DNA of 64,000 nt from positions 6,758,001-6,822,000 of the forward strand of contig JAOVFP010000001.1 in assembly GCA_025738555.1 (NCBI GenBank), written 5' to 3'. Origin of the DNA: Cyathus striatus (lineage: Eukaryota; Basidiomycota; Agaricomycetes; Agaricales; Nidulariaceae). A program made the position numbers and the translations under genes. The notes beneath the pieces were generated by a model. It searched no databases. It saw only the letters and a list, made by a program, of their open reading frames with translations, and had not been told where the DNA came from. Below are positions 24,532-36,037 of this stretch, piece by piece. Numbering within the stretch: the stretch's first letter is position 1; each line of letters opens with the position of its first letter.

Positions 24532-25149
24532 CCAATCATTGGATATGTCATCATGATTTATCAATTACTCACTTGTGCTCATCTGCTATGTCACTATTTT
24601 GTATTACTCCTCTATTTCAACCCCTATCTGTTTCACTATATCATATGTAGCCTTTCCTTCCATTCCTCAGCCACTACCTCTCTATGGTGGCTGACTCCAC
24701 ATTTACCTATCCCTAACTATACCCTTATACTTCACTCAAAGTAAACTACTCTACTAGTTACTTAGTATTTAAGACTTAGTTTTTGTAAAGTAACTTCAGT
24801 TTTCATATCGACTACAATTACGAATATACCACTATACTCTGTCCTCTTGTCCCTAAGGTTTCATCCTTAGCTCTGGGTCTCTATTCCGACCTTCCTCTTT
24901 TCTGATCTTTCTGTGTTTTGCACTTGACCTTGCTCCTACCTCAACCTTGAAATACGAACCACCAAGAATCACAAGGGGTGCAGCATATAAGCTGAAGCCA
25001 AGGTTCACCTCCGCACTTTTTGAGTTCTCCGCTTCCAACCTTGAGCTTACATAATACTACCAGTAGCTCCCTCTGCGCTAAACCCAGTGCCTTCCTATTA
25101 TCCCTCTGAGTGGTACAGTACATAACAGATGGTAGTCTTGACATATAGA
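24532..25149. other. Stretch without a recognisable gene
   Basis: Only short open frames with no family resemblance are seen. A run of nine G residues lies near 25161, just inside the next feature. Confidence 0.4.
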
Positions 25150-25860
25150 CTACAGGCTACTGGGGGGGGGGCACATTCCATGTGGAAGGGAGAATAGGCC
25201 ATAGGTTGAGGTTGTGATGAACCTGGGGAAGGAGAAAAGGGAGAGGGTTCACCAATGGCAATGAAGGGAGAAAGAAGGGGAGCAGCAAATGGAGACAACA
25301 AAGATCTGAACACTCCAGGATACAGAGATGAAGCAAACAGAGGAGGTGCAGGAGTCATGGGTGGATATTGTTGGTACAGAGAAGGAATCCAAATCCAAAT
25401 GCATAGTGTGTATGGAGGCAGGTGTTGGGATGACATTGTTTGTATTGGGTGGCAGACATGGGCTGGAGTTGTGAGCATGGTTGATTGTGTAGCCTGGTGA
25501 TGGGTAGGGGATGCAAGCACAAGTAATCCAGTGGTGGAAGATGTAGTAACAGTGGAGGATGAGTGAATGGGAGGGATAGAGTGGTGGACATGGGCTGGAG
25601 TTGCAAGCACAGTCAATTGTGTGGCTTGGCAATGGGTAGGGGAAGTGAGCGCAAGTGATCCAATGGTGGAGGAGGTAGTAATGATGGAGGAGGTAGTAAT
25701 GGTGGAGGATGAGTGAATGGGAGGGATGCGAATGGGAGGGATGCAGATGGGAGGAATTAGGGATGCAGATGGGAGTGTTAAAGACACACTTGTGGAGGGG
25801 GCTTCATTCTCTTTCTGTTGGGCAGAAGATGTGCTTGTGGAGTGTCATAATGCCATCTTC
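25150..25860 (-). other. Low-complexity, internally repeated C-terminal region of the RecQ-like gene (relic)
   Basis: The minus strand encodes a Ser/Thr/Pro/His-rich stretch with an imperfect repeat of about 55 residues present twice (IPPIHSSSTVTTSSTTGLL; LASPTHHQATQS; TTPAHVCHPI). It lies downstream of the RecQ-like helicase relic on the same strand with the same CpG-poor composition. I read it as a decayed low-complexity tail of that gene or of the element carrying it. A TGA interrupts the frame near 25850. No domain is recognised. Confidence 0.4.
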
Positions 25861-25905
25861 ATCAGACAGCATGAATTAGAGCCTGTGGAAGAACCAATAA
25901 AGTAG

Positions 25906-28235
25906 TTAGTACAATACTAATGAATAAAAAAGATTAGCACATACTAATATGCCCATGCTATTGAGCCCAGCATCATTGCAAGTCCTACATTGTTGAGTTT
26001 CCTTTGTGCATTCACCAGTATACATTGCAGCTGTTGAAGATCCAGCAGCAGACAATATTGTAGCTGAAGTTGTTGCAACCATGGCAACCTGAAGAGGAAA
26101 GAAGGCATGAACAATGGTGAGTATCTCGGCACCAAACTCAAGAACCAACTCCTTCAGCCACCCAGTTTCTTTTAGAAGATGGCTGACCAATTCAATCTTG
26201 AAGGCTTGCCTGCATGCAACAATATGCTCGACAGTTTCATCAGGCATTAACAGTTGCACTCCGTAAGTTCTAGTCATAGCTAAACCAAACTTAGCTGTTG
26301 CCACTTTCTCCCTCCAGGCAATCAAGGCTTGCTTGAGCTTGATATGCTGTGGACCTGAATTGAATGCTTTTATTTTAGATTTATTTGAGCCAGTGTGTTC
26401 CTTGGGTGTGACTGAATATTTGGTTATGTCGCCAGAGTAATCTTCATCACAGTTGTTGCAGCAGAAAGAAAAGGTGTGTGGCTTGCAATGAATGCATCTG
26501 CCAGGTATTGATGGGTTGCAATACAAATGATCATTGGACCCTTACAATTGAACCCAGGTAAGTAATTACTATTGATGAGAGCCAATGAAATCCTACATCA
26601 CTTATCATTTCCAAAATAGACCATCAAGACTTCACGACAACAAGTACATTCTCCTTTTCCACCCCACACATTAATGTACTCATCCATTGCACAGCCTAGC
26701 TCGATAACAATGTCTCTTTTCATTTGGACTACAGTGCTTGCACCAGCATTCCTCTTTCTATCAAAATCTGCATAATGTGCCCATTTCTCATTGTTGGCTT
26801 CCAGCTCTTGTCTTTCACTGCTTGCCACCTCTGCTTCTTTGCTTCCTGCTCCCACACCAAGGATAGTTGCTAGGGCATGTAGTTCCTCTTCACCTTCAAG
26901 CTCACTTTCAGAATCTTCAATGCCAGTATCAACATGCTCTTGTATGTTGCAGTTCTTGTCAACTAGTGCAGGCTGCTTATTCTGTATTGATTGATGTGAT
27001 TGGATGGCTTTCTCTTCTTTCCCACTGATTGGTCTTGTTGAGTCTTGCAGTTTTAGGTATGTGCTTCTTTCTCCCCTCTTCCTTCTGCTGTGTACTTTTT
27101 CTCAACTATAAGCAGTGCAATTCCCTCCTTTCCTTGTCCTCATGCTGCACAATCAAACCTCTGCCATAGTGCACAAAGTCCACATGATGCCTTCCACTGG
27201 ATAACAAGCTTGATGTCTGGAAGATCCATACCCTGGTAGGTATGTCCGTTGATTGGTTGTGAATTGGTTTGGTATCTGGTTAACATCATACTATGCCAAA
27301 TGCATTGGTAGCACAGAGCCCCCAAATTTTCAAATCACGAAGTGCATTGAAGTTCTCCTCATGCCAGGCCAGTGTCATTGTTAAATGAAAGTATTGGATG
27401 TTATCATGTAGCACAGATGGAAGTTGTCCCTGCAGAAACTTGGCTGCTCGTTCTGACTCTTTCATGTTGTCAAAGAATACTGTGAACTTTGGTGGAGGGC
27501 AGTCCCCTTCCTTCATACCATCATGGATTAAGAAGGCTAGGTCTTGAAAGCTGTTGGCAGGGTACTCCATTGTCTTCACCTTCAACCATATTTTGGGGCA
27601 GTCATTTGTACAAAGGATTTGTTCAGTATCTTTGGGTGGAAGCTGCAGTATCTTGAAAATGTCCTGCATAAGCATTACAGAATCTGGTAACATTCCCATT
27701 GTCATGTAGATGGGTATCTTGTGGGATATGATGTAATGAAGGGAGCCTAAAAGTGAGTACTCCTTTTGGAATGAACTCCACTGGCTCATGCATTGGCTTT
27801 CATCTATAATTAAGTTGAGTATCTGTGCAACAACTTTAGGCTTGTCCCACATAAGCTGAACACACTCATTTCCCATTGCAAGCTCTGGGCTCATCACCAC
27901 AACATGATATATACCATCCTCGACATCCTGTAGTGTGCAAGTATATTTTCCCTGTTTACTAATATATTACTCACTTTAAATGTCTTTGCACTAGTGTTTT
28001 CTTGTGAGATAGCTATAGCTCTGATACTTGCTTTCTCCAACATATCAACATTCTGTTTCCCCAGTAGGCTTAGCAGTATGATAACGACTGCCATTTTGTC
28101 TTGTCCTTCCTCAAGTGCCATAACCAGTGAAGCCCAAAATGACAGTGCCTTCCTGGCACCAGTAGTTGCACAACCTATGACATGCTTTCTGGAATATAGA
28201 GCCAGCACTACCTGTATTTGCATCCAGCAGCACAC
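25906..28235 (-). pseudogene. RecQ-like DNA helicase of the Agaricomycete transposon-associated type, decayed
   Basis: Motifs follow in order on the minus strand. The Q/Walker A region is GCATTGARKALSFWA (27894-28235); the family norm is TGAGKT, so the loop is damaged. Motif II is IIDESQCMSQW in place of DEAH. Motif III-like and IV regions follow (27286-27900). After a 59-nt intron (27233-27291) comes GMDLPDIKLVIQWK and motif VI QRFDCAA-stop-GQ near 27150, where RecQ proteins have QRxGRAxRG. The Cys-rich zinc motif CIHCKPHTFSFCCNNCD and the RTYGVQLLMPDETV region (25906-26526) finish the protein. Damage includes mutated Walker A, the stop in motif VI and a frame break near 26530-26600. The changes in motif VI (Gly to Asp, Arg to Cys, Arg to stop) are what C-to-T/G-to-A transitions would give. 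Confidence 0.8.
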
Positions 28236-28242
28236 TTATTGA

Positions 28243-28957
28243 ATTTCAGCTCCATGAGCCTTCAGATTTCCTCCACAGACCATTTTCAAGGGTTATTTTG
28301 CATACTTGAGCCATCCTGTTGATGTTTTGTCACTTTCTGCTATGTTGTGTTTCTCTCTTGTGCTGTGTTACTCTATGTGACTCAAAAATGACGTGACTAC
28401 TATATTGAGCTGCTATAAATGATAGTATTCTCAAATATACCTGATTACATGAATACATATAAGCCCTAAGTGAATTCTGAAGTCACATCAAACGGTGGCT
28501 CATCACATAATGCCAGCTCACTCATGTTGAGGAGGGAGAGTTTTATTTGTTGTAACGAGATTCAGAAGTAGGAAAAATTAAAACTTAGTGAATGAGTACT
28601 TTGAGATTCTCTGTTTGAATTGCCGATCATGATTTTCGGCAAGACTGTCGCGATTGGGCCCGTACCGACAGGTAGCAACGCTACGGATCAGTCGCTACAA
28701 CCCTGCCGATAAAGTCATTGAAAATTCAAACGGAGCGTTAAAACTTTCACACTCTTCGCATTTTCTGTGTTTTTACTTACAGGTATCGCTACAACCTGGA
28801 GAATTAGGTTACTATTAAACTACTCATTGTTTATATCTACTATATTTAATTTGTTTTATGGACACGATGAAAGTCTGCGGGTAAGTAGTAAGAAAGAACT
28901 TATGAACTCTGAAGTGATCCGCGTTACGAATCACCTGTATCGTATCGCGTATCTTCT
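28243..28957. other. Boundary stretch without a recognisable gene
   Basis: The DNA passes here from the CpG-poor block to CpG-rich sequence (CpG becomes frequent from about 28620). No gene is recognised. The homology of reductase copy B begins at the right edge. Confidence 0.4.
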
Positions 28958-29455
28958 AATTTGAATTCCCCTATTATAAATCTCTCTCCACCAGCTTCAT
29001 CCTTTTCCAACGCGGATACATGGACGGCCGCAAGGTCGCGCACATCCGCGTACAGAGTGGATTCCGAGAGCGTTTCGTCCGACCTAGAGTCATCGGGCTT
29101 CGCAAGGCAATTGTTATACCAAATACCGAGAGATCCCGACTCTTTCGTTACTGCCACTCCCACCCGAAAAATATGATTGCTTACCCATGGAGCATTGACG
29201 ACAAGGAAATCGTATGGCAATTCTTTTATGTGTTCTTCATAGGATTTCCACGCAGCTGGGGGTGAAAGATAAACTAATAAAAGTACGGACAAGGAAATAT
29301 ATCCGAGCTCTCTTTACCTTTCTCTGCCAAAACTTTAGAAGCCACATACTTCATCCGGCCAGGGGACTTCGCTCCTTGTTCTTCCACGAACTGAGCAGCA
29401 CCTTCATTCCAGTCTTTTTCTGTTAATACCGTCGGTTCAGTGACTGCACGAGGAA
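28958..29455 (-). pseudogene. Aldehyde-reductase-like copy B, fragment
   Basis: Exon 4 (EPTVLTEKDWNEG, MKYVASKVLAEKG with the SDR Tyr-x-x-Ser-Lys motif), intron, exon 5 (YEEHIKELPYDFLVVNAPW) and most of exon 7 (WYNNCLAKPDD, ADVRDLAAVHVSALEKDE) are present and closest to copy E. About 115 bp are missing between the start of intron 5 and exon 7, which removes the 9-nt micro-exon and fuses intron to exon. Exons 1-3 and the last two exons are absent. It is a dead fragment. Confidence 0.85.
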
Positions 29456-29691
29456 ACTGACGGCTTGGCGCGCACCTCTCTAACCTCTTTATAACCCACA
29501 CGCCAATGACCTCATCACAGCTATCTCTTACATAGCATCGCTCCAAGACGTGCTCTGTGTTCTGACTATGTTTTCTGTCCGACTTTCTATTGCTTCCAAG
29601 TTATGCCCTAAGATGAGGGATATACTCAATGAGCTGGCTACCTAGTAAAGTATTAAATGACCTCATTGTAAAAGGAATGCGCATGTAATTA

Positions 29692-29972
29692 GTTCCGGGA
29701 CCAGTGATAGTAAGCAGGGCTCCCACGCATTCCATATTAGTATTGCTGTAATTTCAGTCCTCGGGATCGGTTTGCAACATCAGACCTCGCTTAATCAGGC
29801 TTAATCAGAGCTTAATCCCACCGACAGCTCGAGTAAAAATCAAGTAAAAATTCAAAGAAATAGGTTCTAAAACGCTTGACACATAAATATTAGTATAATG
29901 TAGAAAATAGTATCATATAGTGCTTAAACCTAAGTTAAACGTAACATTGTATATGCCATATGGTCCCGGAAG
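29692..29972. mobile_element. Possible short MITE
   Basis: GTTCCGGGACCA at 29692-29703 and its inverted copy TGGTCCCGGAA at 29961-29971 bracket about 280 bp of non-coding DNA containing runs such as TTAATCAGGCTTAATCAG. No target duplication was confirmed, and 12-bp ends could arise by chance. Confidence 0.3.
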
Positions 29973-30382
29973 CGCGCCTCAGTGACTTGTTTAAAGTTGT
30001 CAGTGACCGGCGGGAGTGTAAGGAGCAACATGTCGGTATTATAACAGGAACCATCAATTAGCTTCTTTTTCGACTTCTTTTCCTGCATGTGATTTTATCC
30101 AGCTTGTAAGCTGTACCCTTTCACAAATTTAGGTTTGTCCCCTGGTCACATTATCGTCATAATGAATCTAGGATACAAGTTATACATCATCTAGGCATCT
30201 AGCACATCCTGTAAGGATTCGTACCCCCCCCAGCCCTATTTAAGGGAGAGCATTTGGAGGGTAAGTTTATTCCCCCAACTTTCAAACACCCCATCACTAC
30301 CAGTCTCAAGTCCTCAAGTCCTCACCGTCCACTGCAACGACAATCACCGTTTCTACCACATCCATCAAAACCCATTACAACA

Positions 30383-30761
30383 ATGGCAATGCCATATCGC
30401 TACTTCCAACCAGATTTGTCTTTCCTTTTGTTCCGTGATGAGCCTTGTACTGAATGAGGAACGAGCCCGTTCTTATACAGCCCGTCACATTCCGAAATAC
30501 TTTCCCCCTGCCCCACAGTACGTCGCGTACCAATGGGAGCCTGCGTATCCCACCCCCCACGTCGTGGCGCCGCCGCCGCAGGACAGCTGGTCACACTGTC
30601 TGCGCGGGCATGAGCGCCCACGACAATGGGCGCAGCAACATGCCGCCACACCGCGCCGGGCAAAGTACCCCCCTCGCGAACAGGTCAAGTCGCCTCCGCA
30701 TTGGCTGCAGAACTATGCTCTGCACTGGCAGTGGACGGTGAAGCCTGTCGGGTTTCGGTAG
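30383..30761 (+). CDS. Small hypothetical protein, two exons
   Basis: The proposed gene joins 30383-30434 and 30481-30761 across a 46-nt intron (GTGATG...ATACAG), giving 110 residues and ending at TAG. The start is chosen because it follows a pyrimidine/CA-rich leader ending CAACAATGG, typical of basidiomycete 5' UTRs. The splice keeps the frame and joins MAMPYRYFQPDLSFLLF to RHIPKYFPPAPQYVAYQWEP. The product is rich in Pro, Tyr, Trp and His, with no signal peptide, membrane segment or domain that I recognise. It could also be a fragment of a longer gene. Confidence 0.4.
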
Positions 30762-32202
30762 TGGAGTGTTGGAGGGCGGACTGTTTTGAATGTATCCAAA
30801 TGATATGTAGGTGCGTTCGTTAACGATATGTGGGGGTGACGTCTTGCTAACGTGAATGATAGCCTTTGAACCTGTATACTGTATTAACTACAAGAGTTAT
30901 CAAGAACTCAACTATACCCACGCCACGGGCAACAGCTCGAACGACGCGGACGAACCACCGGGGCCCCACGACAGATGGTTCAGGAACACTCGTCGCCTCG
31001 ATTCGAGCCATATTCTCTTACACCACATAGCCAGAACCACGTATCATCGTTCTTGAAGTACACTGGCGTTACTGGTTGGTTTTCGAGAAGGAAGCCTTGT
31101 CGTTGTACATTCTATACTATAGTGTAGCGACGTCACTTATATACCCATTTTTTATCGGATACCTATCGCTTTTAGTCAAATTCGATTATGTGGAAATTTA
31201 TCAGTACATTTTAGTGTTTTCATAAGAGTCGATTGAGGAACGTTGGACGTTGACAACGTTGACAATGAGAGTTAATTTGTAAGTGGGCGCCGCAGCCAGA
31301 CCGTGTGAATTATACTTGTTATTTGTCCGTATTTGAGTAACTCTGAGGAACTCGCCGTTCGGCGCTCGGCAAGCGTTCGGTCATCTTTTCTGAACTCCGC
31401 TTTCTGCCTCTTGAGTCTTGATTCTGAACTAAACAGCAACTTGAAGTTGGACCTTCCAAGTCGAGTATACCGACAGTGACATGGTTATAGTGGCTCTACT
31501 CAACCAGTCGCCACGGCCCCTTCTTTATCTGTCTCTCCACTGTTTCTTCCCAGCCACTCAAGGTCCCAACTAGCTCGCTGGCGGTCCGGACTGTGAATCG
31601 TGTGACCGTTACTAGAAAGCATATGACTGCCTTGCGAGACGTTCAACGTTCAATACGAGCAAAGAGCTTGAAATATTTCAATCCTACATCGGTGGCGATA
31701 TGCTTGTCTTGTTCTTCCGATAGTGGTCATCGTAGAAGACAACCCACGAACCTAATAGGACGGAGGCCTGAACTTGAAGCTGGCATACGTGGTTGGGATT
31801 TGGGTGGGGTTCCCCGGATGCAAGTGGTGAGGGATTGAGTAGAGAGCTCGCGTTAGTTTCGAGGTACGGTTATCCTTTAGTTCCAAATTCGTTATGATGT
31901 ACTGTATTCGCTCGCATAACAGAGAGAAATCTGTACAATCCACCTGTAGTTCGATCTTTTGGCTATATTATCTCTGTTGAGGGCGAAGTTATCATTCAGA
32001 TCGAACCTGTCCCAGGGTATCACAGCCCAAGTCCTCGCACCGAAAACCATATCCAACTTGTCCATGTTCTTCACCGTGACAACATATCAACGGTCCGGAG
32101 GGTCCTCGCGAACTTCTAATATTTCGCAGATGTTTTTATAGATCACTCCAATGCTTCATATATGACACGTACAATGCATTCCTAGTCCACATCGAGAGAG
32201 AC
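30762..32202. other. Stretch without a recognisable gene
   Basis: CpG-rich DNA with short open frames only. The last few hundred bases would be the promoter side of the carboxylesterase gene, but no clear TATA element or other motif was found. Confidence 0.4.
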
Positions 32203-34517
32203 ATGTTACCTCCCATCGTCTCTCTTACTCCTTGCTCAAGGAGCTATTGCGGTTCCGCAGCTCACATCGCCGCTTGGTCCTATCGTTGACCTAGGCTATG
32301 CAGCATTCGCGGGAAACAGTACATCTCCTACGGGTGTACTTAACGGACCCGTGACGTTCTTTGGTGGTATACCGTACGCTCAGCCTCCCATCGGAGCTTT
32401 GCGCTTCAGAGCTCCTAGAATGCTGGATGAGAGTAAGATCACGCGTACGGTGACTGATGCTAGGGATTGAGGATCACCCTGTATTCAAACGCCTGCTGCT
32501 GTTGGAGTTGGAAGTGAAGGTATATGTTATGTTGCTTTGTTATGTGCGAGTGATGACGTGCCGTCGCTCAGATTGCCTCAATTTGAATGTTTGGAAGCCG
32601 ACTAATGCGACTGAGAAGTCGAAGCTTCCTGTGGTTGTGTATATTCACGTTAGCACATCCTCTATTTAGCTTCCTTTGTGCAATACTAACGCGAGAATGT
32701 AGGGAGGGGACTTTACTACCGGCGCAAGTCGAGAATAAAACTCCCATTTCTACTCTCGCTCATGTTCTGACACCTAGACACCCCGCGATTTCCCACTCTA
32801 CGACTGGGTAGCTCAACATCCAGGAGGAATAGTGGGCGTATCCATAACATACAGACTCAACCTCCTCGGGTTCCTAGGAGGCTCAACAGTAGCCGCAGAC
32901 GGCGATCTCAACACTGGCTTGCTAGACCAGCGCGCGGGACTGGAATGGGTACAACGCCATATAGCCCAGTTCGGCGGAGATCCTGATAATGTGACTATTG
33001 ATGGGGAAAGTGCTGGAGGTGCGAGTGTGGTCATGCAGATTGTGACTCATGGAGGTGAGGTTTACTTGCTAGAGTGTTTAGCGTTTGGTGTTGATGTAGG
33101 TGGTTGGTGTAGGATCTAAATCGGTTCCGTTTAAACGTGCCATTGCACAGTCTATTGGGTACGGACCCATGCGAATCCCTGATCAAGCACTAGAGATTTT
33201 TAGTGAGTTTTTGTTGTTGTGCTCTGCGATACCAATGTTCTGAACGATAAATTAGAAAACGTTACTTCTGCCCTTGGATGTTCAGAACCGTCCATGGCAT
33301 GTGTTCGAAATGCTACCACAGGTTTTCGATTTATTACCCCATTGCATTGGAGTTAGCAGCTCACATATGTTTCAGCACAATTCGTTGAGATAATAAATAG
33401 CAATGCCAATGGTGTATTTACTCCTCAAATCGAAGGACCCTCAGGATTTATACCACAACTTCCGTCTCGATTGATAGCAGAAGGCAAAATTAGCAATGCT
33501 GAATTCATAGGTGGCCATTGTACAGGAGATGGCAAAACGTTCGCGGGCGGCACACCCGAGCAGTTTGTTACAGACGACGATATCAGAAGGATTGTGTTCT
33601 CGAGGTTGCCTAGTGTTGTGCGTATTGTCAAGCATTGGTGTCGGCATTTGTTAATCACAGATGGTTCAAAGACAAATGGCACGATAGATAAAGCGTTGGC
33701 GATTTATCCTGAGCCTGGTATCCCAGGTACTCCATTCCAAACACAATGGGATTGTGCTTCGACTATGGCTGGAGAAAATGTGTTTACTTGCATGTATGTT
33801 TAGATATGTTTCCTATCTTGCTACATGTTTTCTAACGCTGACTATTAGGGATTGGTTCTTGGCTGAGCAACTAAAAGCTAAACGTCAGAATAATCTCTTT
33901 ACTTTCAGGTCTGAATATTGCTTTCCTGTACCTTCTACGACGTATTGATATTTTCTGAAGCTGGGATGCACCGGATACTGTATTATTTAACGCCAAACCT
34001 TTCCTGGGCACTATGCACACCTCAGATCTCTATTATTTATTTGATGGTAGATTTCTTACTCTCAGTTTTTGTACTTCGTTAACAATTGTTTCGATATAGG
34101 AACCAAGTTCGTGTAACGAAACTCTGCAGATACTGCTGACTGACATTGCTCCCTCCAGTACGGTTACAAATGCAGGGGTTTCGTTCACACCTTTCAACAG
34201 CGTAAGCAACCACTTGCGATTTTTATTGCTTAGTAAGATGCTTATGGATGCTATAGAGCGAAGTGGTCCTGTCAAAAGAAGCCATTGCATACTGGACATC
34301 GTTCATTGCCACTGGCAATCCATCGACCAGTAAAATTTCGAACTCACCAACTTGGGCCGGCTTCACAGCTGCCGATGGAGGACGTCAGCGTCTCCTATTT
34401 GATAGGGGTAATGATGTGAAGAGTAATTCGATGATGCAGACCGTCACCGAGGCTGAGATTACAAGATGCAAGTTCTGGATGACCCAGGAGGATGTTACTT
34501 CCGAAACTAGGGTTTGA
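32203..34517 (+). pseudogene. Carboxylesterase type B (lipase/esterase-like), broken
   Basis: This is a secreted alpha/beta-hydrolase of the carboxylesterase B family, spread over about nine exons. Visible parts: a hydrophobic leader ending LLLLAQGAIAVPQ; PVTFFGGIPYAQPPIGALRF; DCLNLNVWKPTNATEKSKLP; the nucleophile elbow GESAGG near 33010; SIGYGPM; GGHCTGDGKTFAGGTPEQF; the His region GTMHTSDLYYLFDG near 34010; and an end at CKFWMTQEDVTSETRV. The gene is damaged: a one-base loss between the ATG and the leader (about 32220-32232), TGA at 32468-32470 where the family has Trp (DWG), no good reading across 32700-32790, and a stop plus frameshift near 34100-34145. Intron borders are still clean, so decay looks recent. 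Confidence 0.85.
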
Positions 34518-34898
34518 ATTGAATTGAGGTATATTCTGATGTGTCGTTTGTGTAACAATAGGAACAATACGTACGCTACGCTCTGCATAGTCGCAGAAGT
34601 TTGTGGTACAGTCAGTCACTACGTGACGCAACACCCCAATACAATGCAACAGTGCAAAGAAAATCTGTACATTACGTCGTTTACCGTGTGCGTTTACCCC
34701 CACAATATACGCCGTCACATGATTTTATCAGAGCCTTCAACAATCACTATAATCAGTAGTAAGCAGTTAGAGAGGCTGATACTTTATGGAGCTTATCACC
34801 ATGTCCAGAACAGCGAATTCACGACGGACAGTAATAGTATTGAATTATTAATTCACGCAATATGTCATTTGAGAAACTGAAATATTAAAGCATAAATG
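34518..34898. other. Intergenic stretch
   Basis: Lies between the convergent carboxylesterase and reductase copy C. No gene, RNA or clear terminator signal was recognised. Confidence 0.4.
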
Positions 34899-36037
34899 CT
34901 ACAGCCAACCTTCCTTTGAAAACTGCTCCAGTATATCTCTAACAGTATCATTCAACTCTCTAAACTTTGTCTCAATAACGCGAGCTTCCATGCTCATATC
35001 GAATGAGTCTGATGTTCTTTCTAAGGAAATACCGGGCTCTCCTTTGGGTATGGGTGAGTTAATTCAAATGCAGGTTGGACTTGATTAGCGACGTCAACTT
35101 TAAATAGGATGTCGAGCAACATTTCACGAATGAAAGTAATGGTGTGCTTACTAAATTGTTGCCAATTTGGATATCCTATCCATTATTTTTGTGTCAGAAG
35201 GCATCTGTTTCAAAGGTATTATAATTATACTTACCTGCAATCACCATGAACTGCTCTCCAGCAGCTTCGTCCTTGACTAACATAGAGACATGAGCATCTG
35301 CAAGGTCGCGTACATCCATGTAATATGCGATTTCGGCTAGCTTTTCTTTGGACCTAGGAACTTTGGGATTGGCTATACAGTTATTATACCAAGCACCAAG
35401 AGAACTCATTCCTAGGGATGATGTTTCATTCCCAAGTTCGCTAATGGCTGGCTACTAAATTATTAGCAAAACTTGATTTTTATTTTAGTTGTCTCCTATA
35501 CTCACCCAAGGAGGATTGATTACGCTAAAATCGTAAGGCGAGGTAGTCTTGTGTGTCTCGTAAATTTCACAGGCTGCTGGAATCGCATCGTAAGCAACAG
35601 GATCATAATTACATGTAAAGAGACCTGCCCTTTTCAGCCAATACTTTGGACGCGATGTACTTCAGTAAAGCCGAAGCCTTAGCACCTTGTTCCTCGACGA
35701 CCCTAACTGCGTCATCATTCCAGTCCTTTTCAGTTATTCTAGCTGTGGACTGGGTATGGGTCTAGCTGGATGAATGACGGCAGACACCCCAACTAAGCTT
35801 TTATCAAATGCATCTTCCTACGAATCATATAAGAGAGTGAGTAACGATAAAAAAAATTGAAGTACATACCTCAGTAAAATCAAGTACAATTGCAATCTCG
35901 AAGCGATCTCCGTAGCTCTTAAAGTATTCTTCCAGATGGGATCCTTTGCTTACTGAACGAACCGTTCCACGGACAGAGTAGCCACGATCAAGCGATTTCT
36001 GTACGATCCACATGGCAAGATGCCCGTTTGCACCAGT
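34899..36037 (-). pseudogene. Aldehyde-reductase-like copy C, truncated and deleted
   Basis: Exon 1 starts inside the Rossmann motif (TGANGHLAMWIVQKSLDRG), so the first dozen residues and the promoter are lost. Exon 2 (AFDKSLVGVSAVIHPARPIP) runs straight into ITEKDWNDDAVRVVEEQGAK, meaning exon 3 and the first third of exon 4 are deleted. Exon 5 (YDFSVINPPW) is followed by one intron and then PAISELGNE, without the micro-exon. The last exon has a one-base loss near 35055 within the THP-PKG motif. It ends FSKEGWL-stop at 34899-34901. It cannot encode an active enzyme. Confidence 0.85.

Noticed and set aside
25255..25500. Gly/Met-rich open frame on the plus strand
   Set aside because: It is the antisense reading of the Ser/Thr/Pro-rich repeat belonging to the minus-strand RecQ-like relic.
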